From Lumbricus rubellus (taxonomy: Eukaryota > Annelida > Clitellata > Crassiclitellata > Lumbricidae): a stretch of 64,000 nucleotides of DNA. A program made the translations under genes and the position numbers. Position 1 is the first letter of the stretch, and each line of letters starts with the position of its first letter. Below are positions 55,388 to 64,000 of the stretch, piece after piece. The stretch spans positions 16,287,899 through 16,351,898 of the forward strand of contig OX243821.1 in the NCBI GenBank assembly GCA_945859605.1. The letters run 5' to 3'. The notes under the pieces were generated by a model. It made no database searches and was not told the origin of the DNA. It worked only from the letters and a program-made list of their open reading frames with translations.

Positions 55388-56393
55388 TGTCGTGGTTATA
55401 TTAAATGATTATCAAATTAAACACTTGCTATGCATGTATAATTATTAATTATAGGTAGAAGTTAAGCTAGGCAATTTAATTGGCGAGTTTAGGTAATATG
55501 TGTGGCAACATATAAAATATTAATACATAAAACCAATGACTGCAGCTAAGCGTAATAACGAGTGGTCAAGATTACCATGACAACAAAGGACGCTAATCCT
55601 ATTCGTGATTGGTGCAAACTGGAAGCGAATGACGTGACGAGTTAAAAATGACGTCAGCGAAGTGGACGTTAAGTTTTTGACTCTCTACAGGTATATCTGG
55701 AAATGGTGGTTGATTCGCTGCGGTGATCAATCCAAAGTTGTGATTTCCAGAGTAGAGACGAAGGTAATTGAACTGTTCGGACGATCAACCGATAGTTCAA
55801 AGTATTGTGCATTAAGTGCAACGCAATTTAAATGAGAAATTTGCGTTAGTGCATAATAATCATCGTGTGAAGTGTGAGACACTTGCGAAGAAGACGAACT
55901 CTTAGGCAACAGTCTGAAGAGTCGTGTAATTTGAATCGGCTAGCGAACAGCTGATTCGGCGTGTGAAGTACGAGGGACGTTTGGTCAACTGGAGAAGAGC
56001 TGTGAGGTGAATGCGACGATTCATCTTGTGTGCAACTGATTCACGGCAAGATACGAGTAAGGCGATTGGTGTGGTTGCTTCCATGACTACATTTCAACCG
56101 TCTGATCAACATTCTTGACTGCGAAGAATCGGACGACGGAGAGAGCCGAAGACATTCGAGTTTCATACAACTCGACAGATAAGCGCAAATATAATATTTC
56201 CTAAGTAACTCGCCACACTAGGTAAATAGGATTGTTATTTGTTTGTGCATATGAATGATATTGAATAACTTTATATTATATATATTTCATAAGAACAGGG
56301 AGTTTGTTGAATTTGGAAGAATTTCTTGAGTAAGTTAAACCCAACCGATTAACCACTAGGATAATAAAGTGCCCTTTTACACGGGATACGACA
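55388..56393 (+). repeat. 5' LTR
   Basis: 1,006 bp, starts TGTCGT and ends ACGACA (6-bp inverted ends). An AT-rich TATATTATATATA stretch lies near 56271-56285 and AATAAA at 56363-56368, so a short R-U5 near the right end is likely. Confidence 0.95.
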
Positions 56394-56397
56394 ACTA

Positions 56398-56415
56398 TGG
56401 GGTCCTACGTTCCGG
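56398..56415 (+). other. Candidate primer binding site
   Basis: TGGGGTCCTACGTTCCGG begins four bases after the 5' LTR, and TGG is the expected complement of a tRNA CCA end. The tRNA was not identified. Confidence 0.5.
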
Positions 56416-56713
56416 AATATTAAAACTGGATTTTAACTAACACTCGAAATATCAACGAACAATAATCTCAAGTATTGAAAATGTATAGTTTTAAAGTTAT
56501 CGCTTTTGCGATTGCGAAAGAACGACTTTATTAATAAGCGTTTACTCGATGCGAATTGTTTAGTACGATTAACCTCGCGTAACCATAGAGTACGCATTTC
56601 AAGAGGGAACATTTTATTAATCTTATTTAAGATTATCTTTTGGAAGAATTTAATTCTTGTATAGCGAAAGCTATTGGAAATACTTGTTAACTGAGTAAAC
56701 AAGTAAGTAGACT

Positions 56714-59700
56714 ATGTCGTCACTTGGAGAACATGAACAGTGGGTTAAACTCGCTAAAGAGATGGGAATGGAAGGTGATGACTTGAAAACGTTTGTGCGT
56801 GATAGACAGCAGGAAGCAAGAGACGACAGACTGCGTGAACGAGAAGATCGAAAGCTTAAAGAAGAGGCAGCCAGAGCACAAGAAGAGGCACAAGCAGCCA
56901 GAGCACGAGAAGAGGCACAAGCAGCCAGAGCACAAGAATTAGAGTTAGCAAGAATAGCTGATGCTAGGCTTGAGCGAGAACGGGAAAGTCGTGCGAATGA
57001 CGCCAGACTGGAACGAGAATCGAATGATGCGAGATTAGTTCGTGAAGCGGCCGAATGTCAAGCTAGGAGAGAAATGGATCTTGAGGTCAAGAAGCTTGAG
57101 TGTGAATTGAGGATGAGAGAAATTGATTCTCGGAATAATCAGAATCGTGGTGAGGCCACATTCACAATGGTTGGTGATGGTTCATATCAAGGAAACAGTA
57201 ACCATAACAGAGGAATGAAAGATATAAAATTCCCTATATTCAATGAGAATAAAGATTGCTTGGATGCATATTTATTAAGATTTGAAAGGACATGCACGGC
57301 ATACGAGATAGCAACAGAGAATTGGTCTCTGATGCTAGCCAAGCATCTCGAAGGAAAAGCCTTAGAGGTATATCAAAGAATGTCATCTGAGGAGACACAA
57401 GATTACGAGTGTTTGAAAAGACATCTGTTAAAAAGGTTTCAATTAACAGAGGGTGGATATCGTAACAAATTCAAGATGAGTAAAATGGAGTCAGGTGAAA
57501 CACCTACAGATTTTGTGCATAGATTGAGGAGATATATGCAGCAGTGGCTACTCCAAGCTGGATTCGAGAAAACCTACGAAGGAATGGAGAACTTATTATT
57601 AAGAGATCAGTTCTACCTTACGTGTAGCAATGAACTTAAGATGTTCCTCAAAGAAAGAGGCAAGATGAGTCTAGAGGACACATTAAACTGTGCCGAGTCT
57701 TATATCGAGGCGCACGGATATAAATACACAGAAAGTAATCTAAGGCCTCCAGTGAAATTCAGTAACGAAAGGCCGAATGTGAAACCGTTCGACGATAAAT
57801 CAAGAGAGAGGTTTAATGGAAATATAAATAGAGGACGAGGAGACATGAAACAGAACAGGGAGACGAATCATAATGGAAGTATGAATAGAGGATTTAGTAG
57901 AGAAAGAGAACAGGCGGCTGAACATAAGATAACTTGTTTCTCATGTGGCCGAACCGGACACAAGTCATATGATTGTTCACACAAACAAAAAGGAGTTGTT
58001 AAACATACTGCGGCGGCTATACAAGTATATGAGAATAGGGCGTACAAGATAGCGCAAGCAAATGAAGAGTTGAAACTAAATGAAGTTGAAAAAGAGGAAG
58101 AACGTAAGAAGGAATTACCGATACAGTTGGCAGCAAGTACAATGGTTACTGATCGGAGAGATGATGGCGATGACCTTGAGAATAAAAATGAAGGTCAGCT
58201 AAAGGTGAGCCACAGAGCACCGATGGGACATCTTCCGGTACTGGATGTACCATTCAAACATGTCTGTGTAGACATTATCGGAGTGATAGAACCTATGTCA
58301 TCAAGAGGTTATCGCTATATATTAACGATAGTGGATTTGAGTACCAGATACCCAGAAGCGATTCCACTGAAAGGAATAACTACAGAGGAGGTGGCGGAAG
58401 CCTTGTTCAATTTTTATTGTCGCATGGGTGTTCCTCAGAAAATCCATACTGACAGAGGGAGCCAATTCACTTCAGAACTGATGGCTGATGTTAACAAGAT
58501 GTTGTTGATCAAGCACACTTTCACTAGTCCTTACCATGCTATGGGAAATGGATGTGTGGAGAGACTTAACGGAACAATAAAAGCAACGTTGAGGAAGCTA
58601 ATAGGAGAACAGGTCAAGGAATGGGACAGGTTCTTAGCACCATTATTGTTCGCGTTACGAGACACTGTACACGAAAGTCATGGGTTCACACCCTTTGAAT
58701 TAATTTTTGGAAGGTCATGCAGAGGACCAATACAGATATTGAAGGAACTCTGGACAAATGAGAAAGTGGAAGATGAAGTAAAAGATGTTTATACATACAT
58801 GACCGATTTGAGAGAAAGAATAGAAGAAACATGTGATATGGCACAGAAGGCCATACATAAAGCAAATGAAAAGAACAAGAAGTATTATGATAAGAAAGCA
58901 CGTTACAGAGAGTTGAAGATAGGAGATAAAGTTTTATTACTGTTACCCAGTTGTAACAATAAGATGCTTGTAAAATGGCAAGGACCATTTGTGGTCAGAG
59001 GCAAAATAGGAGATTATGATTACAAGGTGGAAATTGATGGTGGAAAACTCAAAACATATCACATCAATATACTAAAGAAGTACTACGAGAGAAATGGAGA
59101 AGGTAATGATGTAGAAACGTCAGCATACATATCGGCGATAGTACATGATGGTAAAGATGGTGAAGATGAAGAAGAAGAGATATTGAGCTTATATGTAAGT
59201 AAACAAACGGAGACTTACAAAGATGTGGATATCAATCCTAAATTGACGGAAAAACAGAAAAGAGAATTAAGGGAACTACTGAGAGAACATGAGGACATAT
59301 TCAGTGATAAGCCAGGAAGGACAGATATGGTAAAGCATGAGATTCATCTGACGAGTGATGAGCCAATTCGGTTACGAGCTTATCCAACGCCATATCATCT
59401 TCAAGCGGAGATAAACAAAGAATTAGAGACGATGCTAGATAATGGAATTATAGAAAGATCGGAAGCAGCGTATGCAGCGCCGCTTGTAGTTGTTAAAAAG
59501 TCAGATGGAAGTAACAGACTTTGCTGTAATTATAAACAACTCAACAAAGTGACAGTATTCGATCCAGAACCGATGATGTCGAATGAGGATATTTTCAATA
59601 AACTCAGTGGAAGTAAAATCTATAGCAAGTTCGATTTCTGTAAAGGGTATTGGCAGATACCAATGAGCGAAGAATCAAAAGACTTAACCACATTCATCTG

Positions 59701-60619
59701 TGCAAGCGGATTATATAAGTTCAATGTGTTACCATTTGGACTAGTCAATAGCGCATCCAGTTATAATCGCTTGATACGGAAAATATTACATGGAACTGAA
59801 AATCTAGAAAGTTATGTCGACGATATTCTTGCTCATACGAAAGGATGGAACGAACACATGAAGACGTTAAGAGAGTTTTTCACAAGAGTGAGAAAAGCTC
59901 ATTTGACATTGAAACCGAAGAAATGTTCACTAGGATATGGCAAGATAGATTTCCTAGGCCATACATTGAACAACGACGATATAAGCCCTAAGGGAGAATC
60001 TATTGACAAGATTGTGGAAATGCCACAGCCTAAGACGAAGAAGCAAGTGAGAAGCTTTTTAGGAGCGATAAATTACTATCGAAAGTTTATTCCACATTGT
60101 GCAGAATTGATGGCACCGTTGAGTGACTTGACTAAAAAGTTAGCTCCTAACAATATTGAATGGAACCAAGAGTTAGGTGAAAGTTTTAAGCAGTTGAAAG
60201 AAGCACTAGCTAAGACACCAATCCTTAGGTTACCAGACTTGGAGAAAGAATTTATAATACAGACAGATGCATCAGGAAAAGGGATAGGTTGTGTTCTTAT
60301 TCAGCAGTATGAAGGAATAAACCACCCGATTGCATATGCGAGTAGAAAATTGTTGGAAAGAGAGATGCGATATTCAGTTGAGGAAAGAGAATGTTTAGCC
60401 ATAATGTGGGGAATCAGTAGATTTGATCGATATTTGTGTGGAAAAGAGTTTGTGATCGAGACTGACCATTGTGGACTACAGTATATGAAAGAAGGGAGGA
60501 TGAAGAATGCAAGAGTCATGAGGTGGAGCCTCGCCCTTCAAAATTATTGTTTTACAATACGTTACATTAAGGGATGTAATAATGTAATGTCTGATTATTT
60601 AAGTAGAGGATTGACCTAA
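56714..60619 (+). CDS. Gag-Pol polyprotein, integrase upstream of RT; protease not seen
   Basis: Uninterrupted 1,301-codon frame. Residues about 1-150 are a charged coiled coil with tandem AREEAQAA-type repeats; a Gag region follows, with a CCHC knuckle at 408-421 (CFSCGRTGHKSYDC). Integrase core: D520, D580 (TDRGSQF) and E616, spacing D-35-E. Reverse transcriptase: FDFCKGYWQIP, LPFGL and YVDD at 1034-1037. RNase H: TDASGKG with D1185. The order Gag-IN-RT-RH defines the Gmr1-like group. Between the knuckle and the integrase core only about 90 residues remain: I see no D-T/S-G protease motif and no H2C2 integrase finger, though the PMGHLPVLDVPFKHV segment that normally follows that finger is present. 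This suggests an in-frame internal deletion. The single frame and identical LTRs imply recent mobility, perhaps with protease supplied by a full-length relative. Confidence 0.93.
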   Translation: MSSLGEHEQWVKLAKEMGMEGDDLKTFVRDRQQEARDDRLREREDRKLKEEAARAQEEAQAARAREEAQAARAQELELARIADARLERERESRANDARLERESNDARLVREAAECQARREMDLEVKKLECELRMREIDSRNNQNRGEATFTMVGDGSYQGNSNHNRGMKDIKFPIFNENKDCLDAYLLRFERTCTAYEIATENWSLMLAKHLEGKALEVYQRMSSEETQDYECLKRHLLKRFQLTEGGYRNKFKMSKMESGETPTDFVHRLRRYMQQWLLQAGFEKTYEGMENLLLRDQFYLTCSNELKMFLKERGKMSLEDTLNCAESYIEAHGYKYTESNLRPPVKFSNERPNVKPFDDKSRERFNGNINRGRGDMKQNRETNHNGSMNRGFSREREQAAEHKITCFSCGRTGHKSYDCSHKQKGVVKHTAAAIQVYENRAYKIAQANEELKLNEVEKEEERKKELPIQLAASTMVTDRRDDGDDLENKNEGQLKVSHRAPMGHLPVLDVPFKHVCVDIIGVIEPMSSRGYRYILTIVDLSTRYPEAIPLKGITTEEVAEALFNFYCRMGVPQKIHTDRGSQFTSELMADVNKMLLIKHTFTSPYHAMGNGCVERLNGTIKATLRKLIGEQVKEWDRFLAPLLFALRDTVHESHGFTPFELIFGRSCRGPIQILKELWTNEKVEDEVKDVYTYMTDLRERIEETCDMAQKAIHKANEKNKKYYDKKARYRELKIGDKVLLLLPSCNNKMLVKWQGPFVVRGKIGDYDYKVEIDGGKLKTYHINILKKYYERNGEGNDVETSAYISAIVHDGKDGEDEEEEILSLYVSKQTETYKDVDINPKLTEKQKRELRELLREHEDIFSDKPGRTDMVKHEIHLTSDEPIRLRAYPTPYHLQAEINKELETMLDNGIIERSEAAYAAPLVVVKKSDGSNRLCCNYKQLNKVTVFDPEPMMSNEDIFNKLSGSKIYSKFDFCKGYWQIPMSEESKDLTTFICASGLYKFNVLPFGLVNSASSYNRLIRKILHGTENLESYVDDILAHTKGWNEHMKTLREFFTRVRKAHLTLKPKKCSLGYGKIDFLGHTLNNDDISPKGESIDKIVEMPQPKTKKQVRSFLGAINYYRKFIPHCAELMAPLSDLTKKLAPNNIEWNQELGESFKQLKEALAKTPILRLPDLEKEFIIQTDASGKGIGCVLIQQYEGINHPIAYASRKLLEREMRYSVEERECLAIMWGISRFDRYLCGKEFVIETDHCGLQYMKEGRMKNARVMRWSLALQNYCFTIRYIKGCNNVMSDYLSRGLT

Positions 60620-60768
60620 GATTTAAGTAAATCAATGGTGATACTATAGGTAGATAAGAAGTAGTTGTGTTAGGTTGTGATGTTGTGTAAAGTAGTATAA
60701 GCATAGGCATAAGCAGTTATTGTAATTTGATAATTAGATAAGTTGATAAAGCCTGTGTACAGACTTTT

Positions 60769-60779
60769 GAAGAAAGGGT
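60769..60779 (+). other. Candidate polypurine tract
   Basis: GAAGAAAGGGT three bases before the 3' LTR, the normal place for plus-strand priming. Confidence 0.5.
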
Positions 60780-60782
60780 ATT

Positions 60783-61788
60783 TGTCGTGGTTATATTAAA
60801 TGATTATCAAATTAAACACTTGCTATGCATGTATAATTATTAATTATAGGTAGAAGTTAAGCTAGGCAATTTAATTGGCGAGTTTAGGTAATATGTGTGG
60901 CAACATATAAAATATTAATACATAAAACCAATGACTGCAGCTAAGCGTAATAACGAGTGGTCAAGATTACCATGACAACAAAGGACGCTAATCCTATTCG
61001 TGATTGGTGCAAACTGGAAGCGAATGACGTGACGAGTTAAAAATGACGTCAGCGAAGTGGACGTTAAGTTTTTGACTCTCTACAGGTATATCTGGAAATG
61101 GTGGTTGATTCGCTGCGGTGATCAATCCAAAGTTGTGATTTCCAGAGTAGAGACGAAGGTAATTGAACTGTTCGGACGATCAACCGATAGTTCAAAGTAT
61201 TGTGCATTAAGTGCAACGCAATTTAAATGAGAAATTTGCGTTAGTGCATAATAATCATCGTGTGAAGTGTGAGACACTTGCGAAGAAGACGAACTCTTAG
61301 GCAACAGTCTGAAGAGTCGTGTAATTTGAATCGGCTAGCGAACAGCTGATTCGGCGTGTGAAGTACGAGGGACGTTTGGTCAACTGGAGAAGAGCTGTGA
61401 GGTGAATGCGACGATTCATCTTGTGTGCAACTGATTCACGGCAAGATACGAGTAAGGCGATTGGTGTGGTTGCTTCCATGACTACATTTCAACCGTCTGA
61501 TCAACATTCTTGACTGCGAAGAATCGGACGACGGAGAGAGCCGAAGACATTCGAGTTTCATACAACTCGACAGATAAGCGCAAATATAATATTTCCTAAG
61601 TAACTCGCCACACTAGGTAAATAGGATTGTTATTTGTTTGTGCATATGAATGATATTGAATAACTTTATATTATATATATTTCATAAGAACAGGGAGTTT
61701 GTTGAATTTGGAAGAATTTCTTGAGTAAGTTAAACCCAACCGATTAACCACTAGGATAATAAAGTGCCCTTTTACACGGGATACGACA
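60783..61788 (+). repeat. 3' LTR
   Basis: Exact-length partner of the 5' LTR, offset 5,395 bp with no indels seen. The polyadenylation signal AATAAA is at 61758-61763. Confidence 0.95.
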
Positions 61789-61793
61789 AAGAC

Positions 61794-63122
61794 TGGCAAG
61801 TTGACTTAAAACAAGTTCTGCAAATAAACTACTAAATTGCCCATAATGGCAAGTTTCATCCATTACACAAAGAGGTACAAGCAAAATGTTAATACCTGCT
61901 AGTTATGTCAAAAAGTTAAAACTACTAGATTTTAAAACATTGCCAAAGCTAGAAATTCTATAACATTGGACTTTTCAGCAGCTCTGCTGAACATTTAAAG
62001 AAATGTTTGAATAATTTTGAAATATATTTAAATGAAAACTCTTCAGCCTACTGCCATTGGCATAAAATTTTCAAACAGTCTACCATAACTAAGACAAGAA
62101 AAGATTTTTAAATGAAATCTTTTCAAACTACCACCATTGGCATCAAATTTTCAAACAGCCTATCCTAACAAAAACAAGAGAAGATATGCTCTTAAATCAC
62201 AGAACATATCTGCCCAAAGAGAGCTCTTCAACTCTAATGCGGCAGACTGGAATTGTCCGACAGTAAAAATCTCACACGAGCTAGAAGCGCGCGTGACAGC
62301 AAACATGATTTCACTAGCGTAGAAGGCTATGTATGGATTTACGTAACATAATTTTGCGCACGGCAACAGAACCTATATAGCTCGTTATTTATTATCGAAG
62401 GAAAGTTAAGTGGATAAAACATTCGTCTATAAACCATAGCGTCGTCTATCGTTCCCACCAGCAAATAAGCTCTACTCTGCAAAACAAAACACAGGCATTT
62501 ACAATATATAACAAATTATTAAAAACAATAGCAGTATATTATTATCTATTATCCTTCGTCAAATACATATTTGCCTTTCTACTTCATTTCTTTCTCGTCT
62601 TAAGACTGTCTCATTCGACTGAGGTTGGACTGGTAGCGCTCCTGAGTAGTACATTGAAGGAGAGCTATATCAAATTTACAGTAAATAAATAAATATATTG
62701 TCTAATATGTTGTTGGTGTGCAACAGTTTAGCAGTTGGCACACTAGATAGAGATTCAACTTGTACAACACACAGGGTAGAAACGTATTTCAATGTTTTAG
62801 TGTCCTCTAGAAAACTCAGTAATAGCTATCACACTGACCATCAGGCTTATATGTAGGTCATAGCACCCTTGAAAAGCATGTACTGTTACTAGAAATTGTT
62901 GTCATAACAATAATAATAATTAATATTATTATCATCATAATTGCTGAAGCCAAGGCATATTTGCAATAATGCAGCCATACATCACCTTCACGAAAGAGAT
63001 CACACATGGCTAAACCAAGACTCAACATTGGTTTCCTTAACACAGCTGAGATATCAAGTCTCAATTTCAATCACTAAGACTGTCTATGGAAAAGCACAAT
63101 TTGCGTAGAGCCACAATCGATC
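61794..63122. other. Intergenic, nothing recognised apart from a tail fragment
   Basis: Between the LTR element and profilin. A SINE/LINE tail remnant is at about 62630-62690 (TAGCGCTCCTGAGTAG...GAGAGCTATAT). Two related AT-rich segments with CCATTGGCATAAAATTTTCA occur at 62050-62170. Confidence 0.5.
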
Positions 63123-63165
63123 TTAACCCTTTAATGCCGGAGGATTTCCCAAAACCATTTACAAT
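63123..63165. mobile_element. Half of a piggyBac-like micro-palindrome
   Basis: TTAACCCTTTAATGCCGGAG and the interior GGATTTCCCAAAACCATTTAC as at 17040 and 27373, but the second arm is missing. 40 bp beyond the profilin stop. Confidence 0.65.
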
Positions 63166-63205
63166 TAATCGCCAGCACCAACCGTTTTCTAAGACAAGTG
63201 GAGTT

Positions 63206-63940
63206 CTACATATTCTGAGACTCGAGATAGTCAGCGATGATGCCAGTTCCCTTGTTGACGTTGCCTTGTTGTTTGCCCTCTGGACAATGAGCGGTCACTA
63301 TGGCTACAAGTAAACAATTAGTTCTAAACAATTGTCAATTAATTACAACTTAATATATAAATGGTCAACAAATAACAAGTTCTCGCCTTAACCGTCAATA
63401 AAAGCAAAAACAAGTTCTCACAGCAACTTACTGCCAATAAAAACAATATTTAGGTTCTCACAGCAACTTCCAATAAAAACAATAACAAGTTCTCACAGCA
63501 ACTGCCAATAAAAACAATAACAAGTTCTCATAACAACTGTCAATAAAAACAATTTTAAACAAGTTATCACATAAACCGTCAATAAAAACAACAAGTTCTC
63601 ACAGCAACTGCCAAAAAAAACAATAACAAATTCTCACAGCAACTGCCAATAAAAACAATAACAAGTTCTCACAGCAACTGCCAATAAAAACAATAACAAG
63701 TTATCACAAATGAAACTTGCAGCGAAACTATTTGCATCACTACTTGCCCGTCTTCGTAGCCTGCAACGTTAGCGCCCCTGATCCCTTTCTCTTCGCTAGG
63801 ACTAATTTTCCGTCTTCCTCTCGGAGGAACTGGTACTTCTCGCCCTCTGCTACGACGCCCGACTCCTGGAAAGTTGAGAAGTTCTTGGATTTAAAGCAGC
63901 TCGCGATGGTCACTGCTTCGCCGGCGGAAAGCTTCAGAGC
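63206..63940 (-). CDS. Profilin, last two exons (5' end outside window)
   Basis: Actin-monomer and poly-proline binding protein. Two exons: 63744-63940 (acceptor TTCGGCAG-type ending at 63941, donor GTAGTG, ends phase 2) and 63206-63323 (acceptor TTTAG, stop TAG). Joined they give 104 residues, which with an N-terminal exon right of 64000 would fit a profilin of about 140. Family features seen: GEAVTIASCFK, VVAEGEKYQFLRE, KTGKTNCLLVAIV and a C-terminal helix IIADYLESQNM. The ATKTGKT region aligns with TVTKTDKT of human profilin-1, so it resembles the vertebrate type. An in-frame TAG directly after the first exon shown is in the intron. The 420-bp intron is almost wholly a tandem repeat. Confidence 0.88.
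63395..63710. repeat. About 36-bp minisatellite filling the profilin intron
   Basis: Eight or nine units of AACAAGTTCTCACAGCAACT plus GCCAATAAAAACAAT between the two profilin exons. Confidence 0.9.
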
Positions 63941-63983
63941 CTGTTCGGCAGAAGAAGAAGAAAACAGACGTCTAAAAACATGC

Positions 63984-64000
63984 TACAGGGCTTTTTTAAC
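63984..64000 (+). mobile_element. Start of a CAGGGCTTTTTTAA MITE, cut by window edge
   Basis: CAGGGCTTTTTTAAC at the very end matches the left end of the family at 18345 and 37333. Confidence 0.6.

Larger units (their letters stand above)
55388..61788 (+). mobile_element. Gmr1-like Ty3/gypsy LTR retrotransposon
   Basis: 6,401-bp element with two 1,006-bp LTRs that look identical by eye, TGTCGT...ACGACA ends and a 5-bp target duplication AAGAC (55383-55387 and 61789-61793). One long frame encodes Gag and Pol with integrase before reverse transcriptase and RNase H, the order of Gmr1-like elements. Identical LTRs imply a recent insertion. It is between the U6 gene and profilin. Confidence 0.95.

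Noticed and set aside
63741..63743. TAG directly after the profilin exon as a true stop
   Set aside because: A phase-matched downstream exon at 63206-63323 supplies the expected C-terminal profilin half, and GTAGTG serves as donor.

Overview
This is animal nuclear DNA, AT-rich, with small exons in long introns, a U6 snRNA gene, tRNA-derived SINEs, non-LTR retrotransposon tails, many short DNA transposons and an LTR retrotransposon. The proteins are animal-type (eIF4E class 1, CDP-diacylglycerol synthase, profilin, carbohydrate sulfotransferase). The LTR element has integrase before reverse transcriptase, the order of the Gmr1-like Ty3/gypsy elements described from deuterostomes. I infer an invertebrate deuterostome (echinoderm or hemichordate most likely); the species cannot be read from the sequence.

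Layout. 0.4-7.4 kb: two copies of a carbohydrate sulfotransferase gene, head to head. The left copy (minus strand) runs off the left edge; the right copy (plus strand) is complete with three exons and encodes 376 residues. 7.4-14.5 kb: intergenic DNA full of DNA transposons. 14.5-20.3 kb: complete eIF4E gene on the minus strand, seven exons, 221 residues. 20.3-27.4 kb: intergenic repeats. 27.5-50.0 kb: complete CDP-diacylglycerol synthase gene on the minus strand; eleven exons are used per transcript (463 residues), and exon 3 exists as two alternative 97-bp versions. 51.4 kb: U6 snRNA gene on the plus strand. 55.4-61.8 kb: a 6.4-kb LTR retrotransposon with LTRs that look identical and a 5-bp target duplication. 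63.2-63.9 kb: the last two exons of a profilin gene on the minus strand; its first exon lies beyond the right edge.

Exon models were built by hand: each junction has GT/AG ends and matching phase, and the lengths sum to an open frame. The weakest calls are the short first coding exons of eIF4E and CDP-diacylglycerol synthase.

The host genes are not an operon-like unit. They cover cap-dependent translation, phospholipid synthesis in the ER, actin dynamics, Golgi sulfation and splicing. The striking features are in gene architecture: duplicated exon 3 of the CDP-diacylglycerol synthase gene, a triplicated splice acceptor at its exon 6, a duplicated terminal-exon acceptor in eIF4E, minisatellites that begin at splice sites, and about twenty MITE-like elements, most with readable target duplications. 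Tiny TTAA-flanked palindromes include one for which an empty site can be read elsewhere in the window.
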